Position numbers and translations under genes: made by a program. Source: Prostheceraeus crozeri (lineage: Eukaryota; Platyhelminthes; Polycladida; Euryleptidae). Taken from it: 64,000 nt of DNA. The notes under the pieces are model-generated. The model was given only the letters and a program-made list of their open reading frames with translations. It made no database searches and had not been told where the DNA came from. Positions 8,403-19,490 of the stretch are shown here, piece after piece. The stretch's first letter is position 1, and each line of letters starts with the position of its first letter. The DNA lies in contig CAJQUW010011529.1 of the NCBI GenBank assembly GCA_907163375.1, positions 1 through 64,000 of the forward strand, in the 5' to 3' direction.

Positions 8403-11400
8403 TTACCACAAGAGTGTGCAACCACCATACAAGGTGAACGAGGGTTCAAAACAAAACAATTGTCTTTGCTCTCCCACAGTGACTGCAGATTGTTTACCTT
8501 GCCTGTTTGTGTACTTTTGCGGTAATGACAAAAAATGTTGAAGAGGTCTGAAAAAAACTATTAAACTCATTTGAATAAAACTTACACATTCGCACTCTTT
8601 GCATCGCAAGGGTTCTGAAGATACCAAACATCAACATTTTTGATGAAAAAGTGAGATTATAACACTTTTAGCCAAAAGAGTCATGATTTTGTGATAACTT
8701 CATGATTGTAATTTTTCCTAGTTCAACGATTTTTATGATCAGTATATCAAAAGAAAGCTCAGAAAATGCTCGTTCTCCCCATGCCTGATTCACTATCATA
8801 CTGACATGTTTTCATAATGAAAAATTGCGATTTCAAATTGAGCAATTTTCATATTTTGAGCACTCCTCAGCAAATACAATAGCGGATACAACTCTATCAT
8901 ACCTCATTTTAAAACTAAGAATACAAGCTGTCGAATGATGTATGACACGTTGATGTGCGACAAGATCGGAAGACATGAGAATCGATTGAAATTCTGCGAA
9001 TTTGGGTGGCCCGTTTTTCATGATCAGCTACTTTCAGCTGCGGGCCAACAAAAGTTTGTCTATAGCAGATGCAGAAGAATGTAGGAGACACCCATTTTTT
9101 TTAGGTGACCGACTTCGAAGATGATGGTTCATCGGATCGGCTATGCATGCAACAGCTAAGTGCACACGCCCTCAATTTGGCTGCCGAAGTTGACATGAAA
9201 GGAACAATGCGTGTTGACCCTCCGATTAAATAGAGAATGTATCCATTATAGGGCATATTCAATTATTCGACGCCACTGTCAATGTCTAAATATGTCAAAC
9301 GTCATTTCCATTCACATACATTGACTTGGAAACTGATAACAACGAAGTTTCACATTTAATTTTATTCTTGAACTGATTCGCTATTGGTGTGATAACTCGA
9401 TATTTATATGGTTAAGTAATGCCTGCTCCGCGACGCTGCTTCATAAATATGGCGTATGTAGTGGAGCTTCATACAACGACGGATGACACAGTAGCTGTAG
9501 TTCAACATGAGCAAAGGTGAGCGAAACCACTCCAATCTTAGGGGTAGGCATAAAACACAAGAAGTTTAAGATCCAGCATCAACAAATATGCTTTACGCTC
9601 CTTGTAAAGCCGGTTGCTGCATTATGTTTAAGTAAATTTTCAGTCAAATCAAGCTGTTTGGTTTTTTCAATGCACTTGCAAACATTGCTTCGCTATTCCT
9701 TGGATGTCAAGGTCATCTTTATGTTATATCAATTCAAAAAAGGTCTTTCTTCAAGCGGAATTTACTTTATAAAATATATGTAAAGGCCTGTCTTAATAAA
9801 ACAGATTTCGGTTGAAGAAAAACCTATTCCGAATTGATTCAACCTATACGTGTAAACCAATCGTTGAAATCAATGGACCACGTTCTTTTTGTTATAATTA
9901 TGAAACCTTCTGCTTTGTGCTAGTAATCCCTAGTCAGTATGAACAAGAGTATCATAGCAATATTGAATTGAAATAGGTAGCATAATACTCGTATGCATAT
10001 TATACATTCTAGTCATAGTAGCTCACTATTTTCAATTTGAGGTAGGTATGACAGGGAAAAAGTCAAGGCAGGATGCTCACAGATGTGTCCAGAAATTACT
10101 CCCTAATCCTATTTGAATAAGAATGATGACGAATAATGAGAGCGAGATCCCAAAGGGTCTTTAGCCTATCAGTAATGGGTAAAAATTGATATACGTGGGT
10201 AGCTTGAGAATATGATAGAGAACTTAACTATTCAAAGAAATGAACGTCTGTCGTATCTTCTTTAGTGAGCGTGGTTATAACTGGACCCGAACATAATAAA
10301 TAAAGCATCCCCATGTACACCAATCACACTAGCTTGGGCAAAAGGGCTATAATGACAAAGATACAACATCTACCCAAAATAGATAATTAGGCTAATATCA
10401 CTTTCCACCATCGTATTGGCTTTATAAAAATTAACATAATTTTTAGTTTATTTTAGTACCTCCTATGTCAGAGAATTATTTTCATTACTTCCATCATTAA
10501 TAAAAATGTCAATAAAATGTTGCAGAGTGCTAGTTTGCATGGCATTAGAAGGATGCTCAAATACTTTTACAGTTCTAGCACCAAATTCCTTTGGCACCTG
10601 TAGACCATGTGTTTGGTCCTGCAATGATTCTTATGGTCCTTTCGGAGCCATACTAACTGGTCCTTATATTTGTAATGAAAATACGCATAGGAGTCTAATG
10701 TTGGACAAGTCCGCTTATTTAGGCCAATTCCTGAGAAAAATGATGGAAGTATTTTGCCATCATCAGAGATTAACATGGGAGTGGACCCATTTCCTGACTC
10801 GACTTGAAGCGCATGTATTATGTCTTTGATAAGTTACAGTAGTTGCTTTATGTACATGTAGTCTAAGTTGCATCATCGCTCCTTAGATCAAATACATTTA
10901 GTTAGTTTTACATTACAATCACATTTATTCATGACTGATAATAATCGAGTGACATTAACTTATCAATGATGAGAATTGTAAACAACCGTCAGCTACTTAT
11001 ATTTATGACTGTTTAATTATGTTATCCACTAATCCGCTTATTCACAATTTTCAATGCATTATCACCACTTCACAGAGCATAAAATGTGGATGAGCTAGTT
11101 CAGCGTAAGCAGCTTCAAGTATAAAAAATGAACTAAGCTTTTTCAGGAGCAATAAGGTGATTAATAAAAGACTGTTATCGTATTATCTAAATAAGTGAAA
11201 ATTAAATGCAATTATTCAAAGGACGAATAACTGCCTCCTCTTCTCACTTGAAATTAATTGACAAGCATTAATTGGACTGGCAGAATCATTTTACAGGTCT
11301 CATAATGAAAAGACAGTGCATAAAAGTTTGTCCATTTAGGTGAGAGGACATATCTGTTTCCAGTCTTAATAAGATCAGTTCTAGCACAACAACATTGCGC

Positions 11401-11640
11401 TATCTTAGATCTATACCTGAAGGAAGAATTGATTACGCTGGAAAGAGAAAGAAAATACTAAAATATTGTGCTGCACATATGTAAATCACTCTAATTAATA
11501 ATGATCAATAAGTAAATGAATCAATCAATAATTGATGAATGGAGGTCCTCAGTAGGAACTTGGTGTTTCTACCACTGAATTCGTAGAACCTCAGCAAAAT
11601 AAAATTTGAATTTAATTACAGAGTTGACATTGTTTCTTAA
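8403..11640. other. Mostly unassigned intergenic sequence
   Basis: No clear gene. Two weak points were noted. A Met-initiated 68-bp segment at 9449-9516 (MAYVVELHTTTDDTVAVVQH) ends at a GTGAGC donor and could be a small first exon. The minus frame at 10567-10776 is listed separately. The remainder is AT-rich without repeats I could pair. Confidence 0.3.
10567..10776 (-). other. Possible FLYWCH-like zinc-finger remnant
   Basis: The minus frame contains SYAYFHYKYKDQLVWLRKDH followed by KNHCRTKHMV. The spacing of Tyr, Lys, Trp and Cys is reminiscent of a FLYWCH finger (Y-x-F-x(3)-K...W-x-C...C-x-A...), but the first Cys is not in place. Such domains occur in host genes and in Mutator-like transposons. 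The overlapping + strand frame (10506-10829) is equally long, so the strand is uncertain. Confidence 0.18.
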
Positions 11641-11643
11641 ATA

Positions 11644-12415
11644 CAGTTTTTCCGGATAATTCGTCACCCTTTGGAACATGCAAAAATGGCGAATTAACCG
11701 CATAAACATATTTCCGTAATCAGTATCTTCAAAACTCGTGTATTTGTGCATCATGTATTCACAACTGATTCTTTCCCTTTAATCAAAGCAAATTATTTCT
11801 ACAGCTGAAGTCTATTGGCGGATAAACAACCCTTCCTGTAAATACTAGGTAAATGATCAAGATATTGATGTGGCCACACCCGAGCCTTGCAGTCTATATT
11901 TTCATTAGCTATTCCCACAAAATCTTCCATGAATTATTGAATTAGATTATCAAAAGCAATATCTGAAATTTCATTTTACGTTTCTATTGTATAAAGCATC
12001 AGTAAATTGTTTCATTTACTGAAGTTTTTGCACTACTATGTTAGTACAATCATTGCACTAACAAATGATCTTTGCGTGTTCCAATCAAATGTTTGCTATG
12101 AATGTTGAATTTGTTTGCCAGTCTCTTCTACCAAAACTCTTTACAAAATTCCGCTAGAGAGAGAATTTTGTAATATAGCGCTAAAATGGGAATGTGTGCG
12201 ATTTTTAGGTTTCTTGACGAATTAAGCGCAGCGATTACTATGAATATTTGTGATTTGGGGATGGAAAAAAGTGACGAATTACGAATTAAAGGCTTCGAAT
12301 TATCCGTACGTTTTACAATCTGAAACATATGAAACTTATTCGGGGGGGATGGGAAATGTGGAGAATTAAGTGAAATGACGAATTAACCAGGTGTCGAATT
12401 ATCCGGAAAGCACTG
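11644..12415. mobile_element. Non-autonomous pogo/Tigger-like element, TA target duplication
   Basis: The right end reads (inverted) CAGTGCTTTCCGGATAATTC and the left end CAGTTTTTCCGGATAATTCG. TA is found outside both ends (11642-11643 and 12416-12417). A motif close to GACGAATTAACC recurs inside both ends (for example around 11690, 12275 and 12378), as in pogo-type elements with iterated binding sites. No transposase was found, and the internal frames of about 60 codons are probably chance. Confidence 0.82.
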
Positions 12416-12417
12416 TA

Positions 12418-12950
12418 TATGGCAGAGTAACTATCGATTGAAACGCATCTCGGGTATTTGAAAGAAGACAAGAATCCAGGCAGTAGTAATGTCATTCATC
12501 ATTATTCAATCAATAAACTTTAATTCGCTGTAGATGTATATGCTCTGATCTTTGTAAAAAAAATCTACTTTTCACAATTATTCAAAAGCATTGCTAAGAC
12601 CAAATCGAAAGTCATTTCTTCATTAACATTTGCATTGAAATTACGTGGTAGATCAAAGTATATTGAGTCAAATCAAAATGATGGCGACATATTTTTAGCA
12701 TATTTTTGATATGAAATTTGCTAGTTTTGGTTGCAGCAACACAACTTCAATATTCATGATGTGGGCATTCGTAGTTTCTAAAGTAATGAAGTCACTGTTT
12801 GTTCTACTAGGAATAAGTATAATTAAGACGAATGTTAATATATAGCATGCGATAATTTAAAGCATAGCATATGCGACATTCTATGAATGAAACAAAATTT
12901 CATAGTGATTGATCTAGGGAAATGTGAAAGTTTTCGAATATTTAGACATA
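12418..12950. other. Unassigned sequence
   Basis: No gene or repeat recognised. The + strand frame at 12887-13081 overlaps the coding-like minus frame just left of the foldback element and is treated as a shadow. Confidence 0.35.
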
Positions 12951-12953
12951 TTG

Positions 12954-13032
12954 TCAGCGGTGCACTTTTTGATCACTTTGAATGTGCTCAACAAACAGGG
13001 GCAGTCTCTCAATTAGTTGCTTCTTATCCTTT
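12954..13032 (-). other. Coding-like stretch ending at the foldback element
   Basis: Read on the minus strand, 25 codons from the foldback boundary to a TGA (12954-12956) give KDKKQLIERLPLFVEHIQ and then SDQKVHR. The other flank of the foldback (19488 onward) is also coding-like on the same strand, so the element may have landed in an old coding region. The family is not recognised. Confidence 0.3.
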
Positions 13033-13810
13033 TAGTCCGGGAGCCAGCGTGAAGTTGTGCAGGGAACGAGGTAGTACATAAAACTTTCACATAGCATAGT
13101 ACACCTCTAACCTACTGCAAAACTTCGCGTCTGCCGGATCAGATCATTTGCTTTTCAGAAATAGAGAGGATAACAAAATCCTATGTATTTCCAGTGGTAA
13201 AATTGTGACATTTAAGGTGTTGACTCCATTTTTTCGAATTTTTCCTCATAAAAGTTACACAAATTGGTATTTTGTTGAACTGGTTATTACAGAAATCATC
13301 TACAGATCATGATCTTTCAAATGAGTTATCATTCAGTGACAGAGGATGAAGTAAAGTGTACAAACAGACACTTTTCGTTGGTGTAACTGCAAATTTTAAC
13401 ATAGAAATTTCAGGAAAATTGTTGATATACTTTAACGAAAAGTGTCTGTTTGTAATGTCGTTGAAGTTAGCACCAACTTCAACACCAACTTTTTGAATAG
13501 AGTTTGTACAGAATAGGAAACCACATGTTTAGGTACTACTGATGACGCAGAGTTTGTACAGCCAAAAAGTTTTCCAAAATTCGAACTCTTTCACCTTCAA
13601 AATTCAAATTTAAATTCGAAAAATTGGTGCAAGTATTGGTGCTACTTGGTTAGCGAGTTTGTACAGCATTCCGATGGAAAAATTTAGATACAAGAGCAAA
13701 AACCTGAGTTTGTACAGCAACTTCCAGCACTTTCCTTACACGAACAACCGGAAAAAACCGCCAACAACCGATTTTTTCAAAAAATGATAAGATTTTCCAG
13801 AAAAGTTCTT
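13033..13810 (+). repeat. Foldback left arm, outer non-tandem part
   Basis: This part matches 18800-19490 inverted. The 12-mer GAGTTTGTACAG occurs at 13502, 13552, 13655 and 13706, and again in every tandem unit further in. It differs from the right arm mainly by an 87-bp insertion at 13369-13455. Confidence 0.9.
13369..13455. mobile_element. 87-bp palindromic-ended insertion in one foldback arm only
   Basis: The left arm reads ACAAACAGA, CACTTTTCGTT, about 65 bp, AACGAAAAGTG, then TCTGTTTGT. The right arm has the uninterrupted site (ACAAACAGATGTCG, inverted, near 19153-19166). The insert plus flank forms a hairpin with about 20-bp arms. It therefore entered after the two arms were last made alike. 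Confidence 0.8.
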
Positions 13811-15024
13811 GGTGCTACATGGAAAATGAGTTTGTACAGTGCTCTAACCGGTGGAAGAGTGTTCTACTAATCCAGTCTGAGTTTGAACACACACTTCTCC
13901 GACACTCCAGCACTCCTACGACCGGTAAATACCGGTTATTGTACAGTAACTACAAGAATACTGCCCATTTATGAACAAATCAATTGGTGCTACATGGAAA
14001 ATGAGTTTGTACAGTGCTCTAACCGGTGGAAGAGTGTTCTACTAATCGAGTCTGAGTTTGAACACACACTTCTCCGACACTCCAGCACTCCTACGACCGG
14101 TAAATACCGGTTATTGTACAGTAACTACAAGAATACTGCCCATTTATGAACAAATCAATTGGTGCTACATGGAAAATGAGTTTGTACAGTGCTCTAACCG
14201 GTGGAAGAGTGTTCTACTAATCGAGTCTGAGTTTGAACACACACTTCTCCGACACTCCAGCACTCCTACGACCGGTAAATACCGGTTATTGTACAGTAAC
14301 TACAAGAATACTGCCCATTTATGAACAAATCAATTGGTGCTACATGGAAAATGAGTTTGTACAGTGCTCTAACCGGTGGAAGAGTGTTCTACTAATCGAG
14401 TCTGAGTTTGAACACACACTTCTCCGACACTCCAGCACTCCTACGACCGGTAAATACCGGTTATTGTACAGTAACTACAAGAATACTGCCCATTTATGAA
14501 CAAATCAATTGGTGCTACATGGAAAATGAGTTTGTACAGTGCTCTAACCGGTGGAAGAGTGTTCTACTAATCGAGTCTGAGTTTGAACACACACTTCTCC
14601 GACACTCCAGCACTCCTACGACCGGTAAATACCGGTTATTGTACAGTAACTACAAGAATACTGCCCATTTATGAACAAATCAATTGGTGCTACATGGAAA
14701 ATGAGTTTGTACAGTGCTCTAACCGGTGGAAGAGTGTTCTACTAATCGAGTCTGAGTTTGAACACACACTTCTCCGACACTCCAGCACTCCTACGACCGG
14801 TAAATACCGGTTATTGTACAGTAACTACAAGAATACTGCCCATTTATGAACAAATCAATTGGTGCTACATGGAAAATGAGTTTGTACAGTGCTCTAACCG
14901 GTGGAAGAGTGTTCTACTAATCGAGTCTGAGTTTGAACACACACTTCTCCGACACTCCAGCACTCCTACGACCGGTAAATACCGGTTATTGTACAGTAAC
15001 TACAAGAATACTGCCCATTTATGA
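13811..15024 (+). repeat. Tandem array, 175-bp unit, about 6.9 copies (left arm)
   Basis: Units start with GGTGCTACATGG at 13811, 13986, 14161, 14336, 14511, 14686 and 14861. The last ends early at 15024. Units are almost identical; the first differs by one base (CCAGTCTG instead of CGAGTCTG). Each unit carries GAGTTTGTACAG, a related GAGTTTGAACAC and the palindrome ACCGGTAAATACCGGT. The repeated 88-codon frames are a by-product of the array: the unit is not a multiple of three and is not a coding repeat. Confidence 0.97.
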
Positions 15025-15272
15025 AATGGAATTAAAGTTTCTCTTTGTTGGCCGTCAAAGTAGGTGACTTCAAAATCTGTTTTACCTCGTGATTGGGATG
15101 AATACGACATGGTTTGGGTGTTGTTGCAACTAAGTACGTTTTCATATAGTGTTACGAATTTAAATTCCGATGATAGGTTGGGAATGTAGTATGAAATGAC
15201 GGTGATGTATTTCGCTCCTATCTTTGTAATAGAACAACTGATCTTTACAAGAAATTCCTAAGTGCCCAATCG

Positions 15273-15581
15273 CTACCTAGAATAGACATTTTCACATATA
15301 GAAGTGGGTCTTGGTCTATTTGTGGTTACAGAATTGATGTAGTTCATTATTTCGATAGATGTTGATATGAGATAAAAATGGGAAGTGTTTATATGGTCAG
15401 TTGATATATTTATCCCGTTATTCCGCTTTGGAGCTACTTCCAAGCGGACGTGTCTACCGCTTACACGAAAAAATGGTATCACATCTACTTTGGCCACGAC
15501 TAAAAGTGCTTGAGTGCGACAAATTTTTTTCTGCAGTTCGACCGTAGGTTGAACTGCAGAAAAAAAATTTGTTGCGCTCAA
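15273..15581 (-). CDS. Unidentified open frame in the foldback interior
   Basis: 102 codons on the minus strand. The N-terminal third spans a perfect hairpin (15510-15581), so the start is doubtful. The rest includes LLVVAKVDVIPFFRVSGRHV and SHFYLISTSIEIMNYINS. No motif of a known transposase is visible. It could be an exon of the element's own gene, a remnant of something captured, or chance. Confidence 0.25.
   Translation of the reverse strand: MSATNFFSAVQPTVELQKKICRTQALLVVAKVDVIPFFRVSGRHVRLEVAPKRNNGINISTDHINTSHFYLISTSIEIMNYINSVTTNRPRPTSICENVYSR
15510..15581. repeat. 72-bp hairpin
   Basis: The arms are about 34 bp, from TTGAGCGCAACAAATTTTTT-type sequence to a 3-base loop (GTA) at about 15543-15545. 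Two or three mismatches are present. This may be a short foldback insertion within the larger element. Confidence 0.88.
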
Positions 15582-16635
15582 AATAATTCTATCTTGGTGG
15601 TAAATTTTTGCGACAGATCTCCAACGAGTAATGTTTTCAATTCAACACATGCATTAATTAACTCGCTATTAGTAAGAGTCTATGCTACTCGATTAATTTG
15701 GTTGCTGTAGGCCTACCTATTAGCCTTTTGCTGCATGAATTATTTTCAAAATTAAAGTTTTTTTGCTGAAGATGAAAAAGCAATTCAATCTCTTGACAGC
15801 GTTGTACTTTTTATTTAGTCTAACTGGTTCCCAATTGTGATTGGCTTACTTCATTTTCATTGCTATGGAAATTAAGTATTTAGTTATTCACTAATGAATT
15901 ATTCAAAGTTGTTCTTTATAATTCAATGAAATCAAGAACACATTGCCATTGTATTTGTTACACAGATCACTGCAGGATCAATTATATCCAAATATGTGAT
16001 GACGTCTTCACGACAAGAATATGATGTACATCGAAAGAGCTGATTCAATAAGATGTCCATTTGCTGTTGCTAAAAATATAGTATTGACACTGTTGAACAT
16101 TGCCTCAGTTCCCTCGAATATCAGGTGACATGCTCTTCAGACAATCTATCTGTCGATGCGCGTATTGGATGTGACGTGCTTTTTTAATTGCTAGCAGCGG
16201 CTGTGAAGAAATATGTTCGTTAAATGAAAGGACAAATGAAAGACGCTTGCGTCACTATGGAGGCTAAGTGCCAGATGATGTATTTACATGGACGAGCCTA
16301 TCCGAATTATAGGCCAAACTCCTTGCTAGAAGAGACTTTTAGCTTCATAACTGAATACCCGAGTTCCATAAGCGGACAGATTGAATAATCTAACTGATAT
16401 TCAGTTGCAATTCTCATGTGAAACTTAGCGATATCATATAGGCGAGTTGTAAGTGATTGCAGGAGATAAATATATCAACTGACCATCACCTGACCATTGA
16501 CAGTCATTTGTCAGACAAAGAGCTGACTAAGGTGAACTAGTGAGGTCTCCAAAATCTTTCTCCGAACTTCATCTCAGCTTATGGTCGAACTATAGAAAAC
16601 TTTGTTGTGTACAAAAGCACTTTTAATCATCACTG

Positions 16636-17088
16636 CACTAGGTGACATGCCACGCTCAATCACGCGTAACTAATTACACATGACCCCAAACATCCGTGGC
16701 TATGCGGGATATTGCTGCAATATAAGTTATATAAGTTAGTATAGTTGGCAGTCCTGTTATAGACTTTGCGTCTCATGTGTCTGCATGTATCAGAGGCTAA
16801 ACAATGTGATAGGACCTCAATTTCATGCTCAGGGAAGACAGAAAATGCTTAGCGGTTTATCCGTGGTTCAAGCGGCAACGCAGACAACCGTAGACGACGC
16901 GCAAATTATAAACGCTCGCCCGCAGTATTCATAAACATTTCCCATGTTTTAACAGCATCAGATCAAGTGATTTCTGACTCTTAGTGCAGCGCGTATGTAC
17001 GCGGGTAGAAGAATAGAATGTCTTTAACCACGGATGTTTGGGGTGTTCCGTAATTACGCGTGAATCACGCGTGGCATGTCACCTAGTG
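16636..17088. mobile_element. MITE nested in the foldback interior
   Basis: The ends are inverted copies of about 60 bp: CACTAGGTGACATGCCACGC, then an ACGCGT-containing stretch, then CCCCAAACATCCGTGG. The ends begin CACTA, but no 3-bp duplication is seen. TA just inside the CAC could instead be a mariner-type target. No coding sequence. 453 bp. Confidence 0.75.
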
Positions 17089-17952
17089 TATCCCGACCAT
17101 TTCCTATTGCATTTTAAAAACTTTATCGCTTGGTCACATTGTTGGTCATTAACGGTTCATCGCATAGGCTATACGCAAGCCTGCACAATTCTTACTTTTA
17201 TACCTTTGATTGTTCTCCGGATTTTACTAATACCTTAAATTCACATATGTAGACCAACTTTTTTCCCTTTGTATTCTACGGATTCCATTGTTTCGTCCTA
17301 TCAGCTAGACTATGGGCAAGTATATGCAGTTTTTACATTTATTATACCTTCGATTGTTTTTCAGATATTAGTGATGAATTGCAAGTAACACGTACAATCA
17401 AGATTGTTGTTTTTTGCCATGATTTTTAAGTGCACTTGTAATTGCTTTATTAAACTACAATTTGTTGACACAACTTAGTACAGGCATTTTCAGCGATGTT
17501 CCTCTTTTCTATATCTTTTACATGTAGTTGTTTTTCTATATGCGTTTCGGACTGTCCGATCATTATCGTATTTAAGATATTCGTCCTTCATTGCGTAAAT
17601 GTCGCAAGTCATTTTTATCCTATCTGACCTTTCTATGCTGTGCTTCCTACTGCAATAGAGTATGTAAAAATTGAGAGCTCGATATTCATCTGTCGTCCTC
17701 CCATGTCAGCATTTGGATTTGGTGCAGCTATTCATTTTTGGAGTACCGCCTCCATTAAGCTTTCCACACGTGACCTTCATGATGTACATGGCCCCTTTTT
17801 CCAGAGTTTTGTGCACCATTCTCAGTAGATTTCATATTTTGATGGACAATAACATTTCTTGAAACAAAACATTGTTTTAATTGTCGTTTCACTGGTCATA
17901 GTTAGCGATTCAACAGACAATTCAATTTTGAAACAAAACCATCGAATAGCTG

Positions 17953-18799
17953 TTGTAGTTACTGTATAATAACCGGTATTTACCGGTCGTAGGAGTGCTG
18001 GAGTGTCGGAGAAGTGTGTGTTCAAACTCAGACTGGATTAGTAGAACACTCTTCCACCGGTTAGAGCACTGTACAAACTCATTTTCCATGTAGCACCAAT
18101 TGATTTGTTCATAAATGGGCAGTATTCTTGTAGTTACTGTACAATAACCGGTATTTACCGGTCGTAGGAGTGCTGGAGTGTCGGAGAAGTGTGTGTTCAA
18201 ACTCAGACTCGATTAGTAGAACACTCTTCCACCGGTTAGAGCACTGTACAAACTCATTTTCCATGTAGCACCAATTGATTTGTTCATAAATGGGCAGTAT
18301 TCTTGTAGTTACTGTACAATAACCGGTATTTACCGGTCGTAGGAGTGCAGGAGTGTCGGAGAAGTGTGTGTTCAAACTCAGACTCGATTAGTAGAACACT
18401 CTTCCACCGGTTAGAGCACTGTACAAACTCATTTTCCATGTAGCACCAATTGATTTGTTCATAAATGGGCAGTATTCTTGTAGTTACTGTACAATAACCG
18501 GTATTTACCGGTCGTAGGAGTGCTGGAGTGTCGGAGAAGTGTGTGTTCAAACTCAGACTCGATTAGTAGAACACTCTTCCACCGGTTAGAGCACTGTACA
18601 AACTCATTTTCCATGTAGCACCAATTGATTTGTTCATAAATGGGCAGTATTCTTGTAGTTACTGTACAATAACCGGTATTTACCGGTCGTAGGAGTGCAG
18701 GAGTGTCGGAGAAGTGTGTGTTCAAACTCAGACTGGATTAGTAGAACACTCTTCCACCGGTTAGAGCACTGTACAAACTCATTTTCCATGTAGCACCAA
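17953..18799 (-). repeat. Tandem array, 175-bp unit, about 4.8 copies (right arm)
   Basis: The same unit as the left arm in inverted orientation, in five copies, the innermost shortened. Small variants (GAGTGCAG for GAGTGCTG) are found in the second and fourth of the five but in none of the left copies. The outermost copy shares the one-base variant of the outermost left copy. This suggests partly independent homogenisation of the two arrays. Confidence 0.95.
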
Positions 18800-19490
18800 G
18801 AACTTTTCTGGAAAATCTTATCATTTTTTGAAAAAAAATCGGTTTTTGGCGGTTTTTTCCGGTTGTTCGTGTAAGGAAAGTGCTGGAAGTTGCTGTACAA
18901 ACTCAGGTTTTTGCTCTTGTATCTAAATTTTTCCATCGGAATGCTGTACAAACTCGCTAACCAAGTAGCACCAATACTTGCACCAATTTTTCGAATTTAA
19001 ATTTGAATTTTGAAGGTGAAAGAGTTCGAATTTTGGAAAACTTTTTGGCTGTACAAACTCTGCGTCATCAGTAGTACCTAAACATGTGGTTTCCTATTCT
19101 GTACAAACTCTATTCAAAAAGTTGGTGTTGAAGTTGGTGCTAACTTCAACGACATCTGTTTGTACACTTTACTTCATCCTCTGTCACTGAATGATAACTC
19201 ATTTGAAAGATCATGATCCATAGATGATTTCTATAATAACCAGTTCAACAAAATACCAATTTGTGTAACTTTTATGAGCAAAAATTCGAAAATATGGAGT
19301 CAACACCTTAAATGTCACAATTTTACCACTGAAAATACATAGGATTTTGTTATCCTCTCTATTTCTGAAAAGCAAATGATCTGATCCGGCAGACGCGAAG
19401 TTTTGCAGTAGGTTAGAGGTGTACTATGCTATGTGAAAGTTTTATGTACTACCTCGTTCCCTGCACAACTTTACGCTGGCTCCCGGACTA
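18800..19490 (-). repeat. Foldback right arm, outer part
   Basis: The inverted counterpart of 13033-13810. Complement copies of the 12-mer (CTGTACAAACTC) occur at about 18893, 18943, 19052 and 19098, matching the four in the left arm. It lacks the 87-bp insertion. Confidence 0.9.

Larger units (their letters stand above)
15025..17952. other. Interior of the foldback element
   Basis: 2.9 kb of unique sequence between the arms. On the minus strand the segment 15273-15581 has a 102-codon frame, and a second open frame continues at about 15030-15265. Both have protein-like composition, for example VTLYENVLSCNNTQTMSYSS and RGKTDFEVTYFDGQQRETLI. I do not recognise either and cannot say if they are one gene. 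A 72-bp hairpin and a 453-bp nested MITE are listed separately. From 17089 to 17952 I see nothing definite. Confidence 0.5.
13033..19490. mobile_element. 6.5-kb foldback-type element with tandem-repeat inverted arms
   Basis: The element begins TAGTCCGGGAGCCAGCGT and ends with its complement. The left arm is 13033-15024 (2.0 kb) and the right arm about 17953-19490 (1.5 kb). They are inverted copies with only a few mismatches per several hundred bases. Each arm has an outer unique part and an inner array of a 175-bp unit. The interior (15025-17952) is about 2.9 kb. This architecture is that of foldback elements (Drosophila FB and Galileo, sea urchin TU). No clear target duplication was seen, and no transposase was recognised. 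Confidence 0.9.

Noticed and set aside
9449-9516. Small first exon (MAYVVELHTTTDDTVAVVQH) before a GTGAGC donor
   Set aside because: Only 22 codons, no downstream exon found, and no family resemblance. Kept as a note only.
13883-15024. Six identical 88-codon open frames in a row, resembling a repeated gene family
   Set aside because: They are the same frame in each 175-bp tandem unit. The unit is not a multiple of three, every copy ends in a stop, and the same frame recurs inverted in the other arm. They are a by-product of the array.
16636-17088. CACTA-superfamily element
   Set aside because: The ends start with CACTA, but the 3-bp target duplication is absent and no transposase is present. 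Listed as an unclassified MITE.
13811-18799. Possible CRISPR-like or satellite array
   Set aside because: Units are identical along their whole length without variable spacers, and they occur as two inverted arrays in one element. This fits foldback arms.
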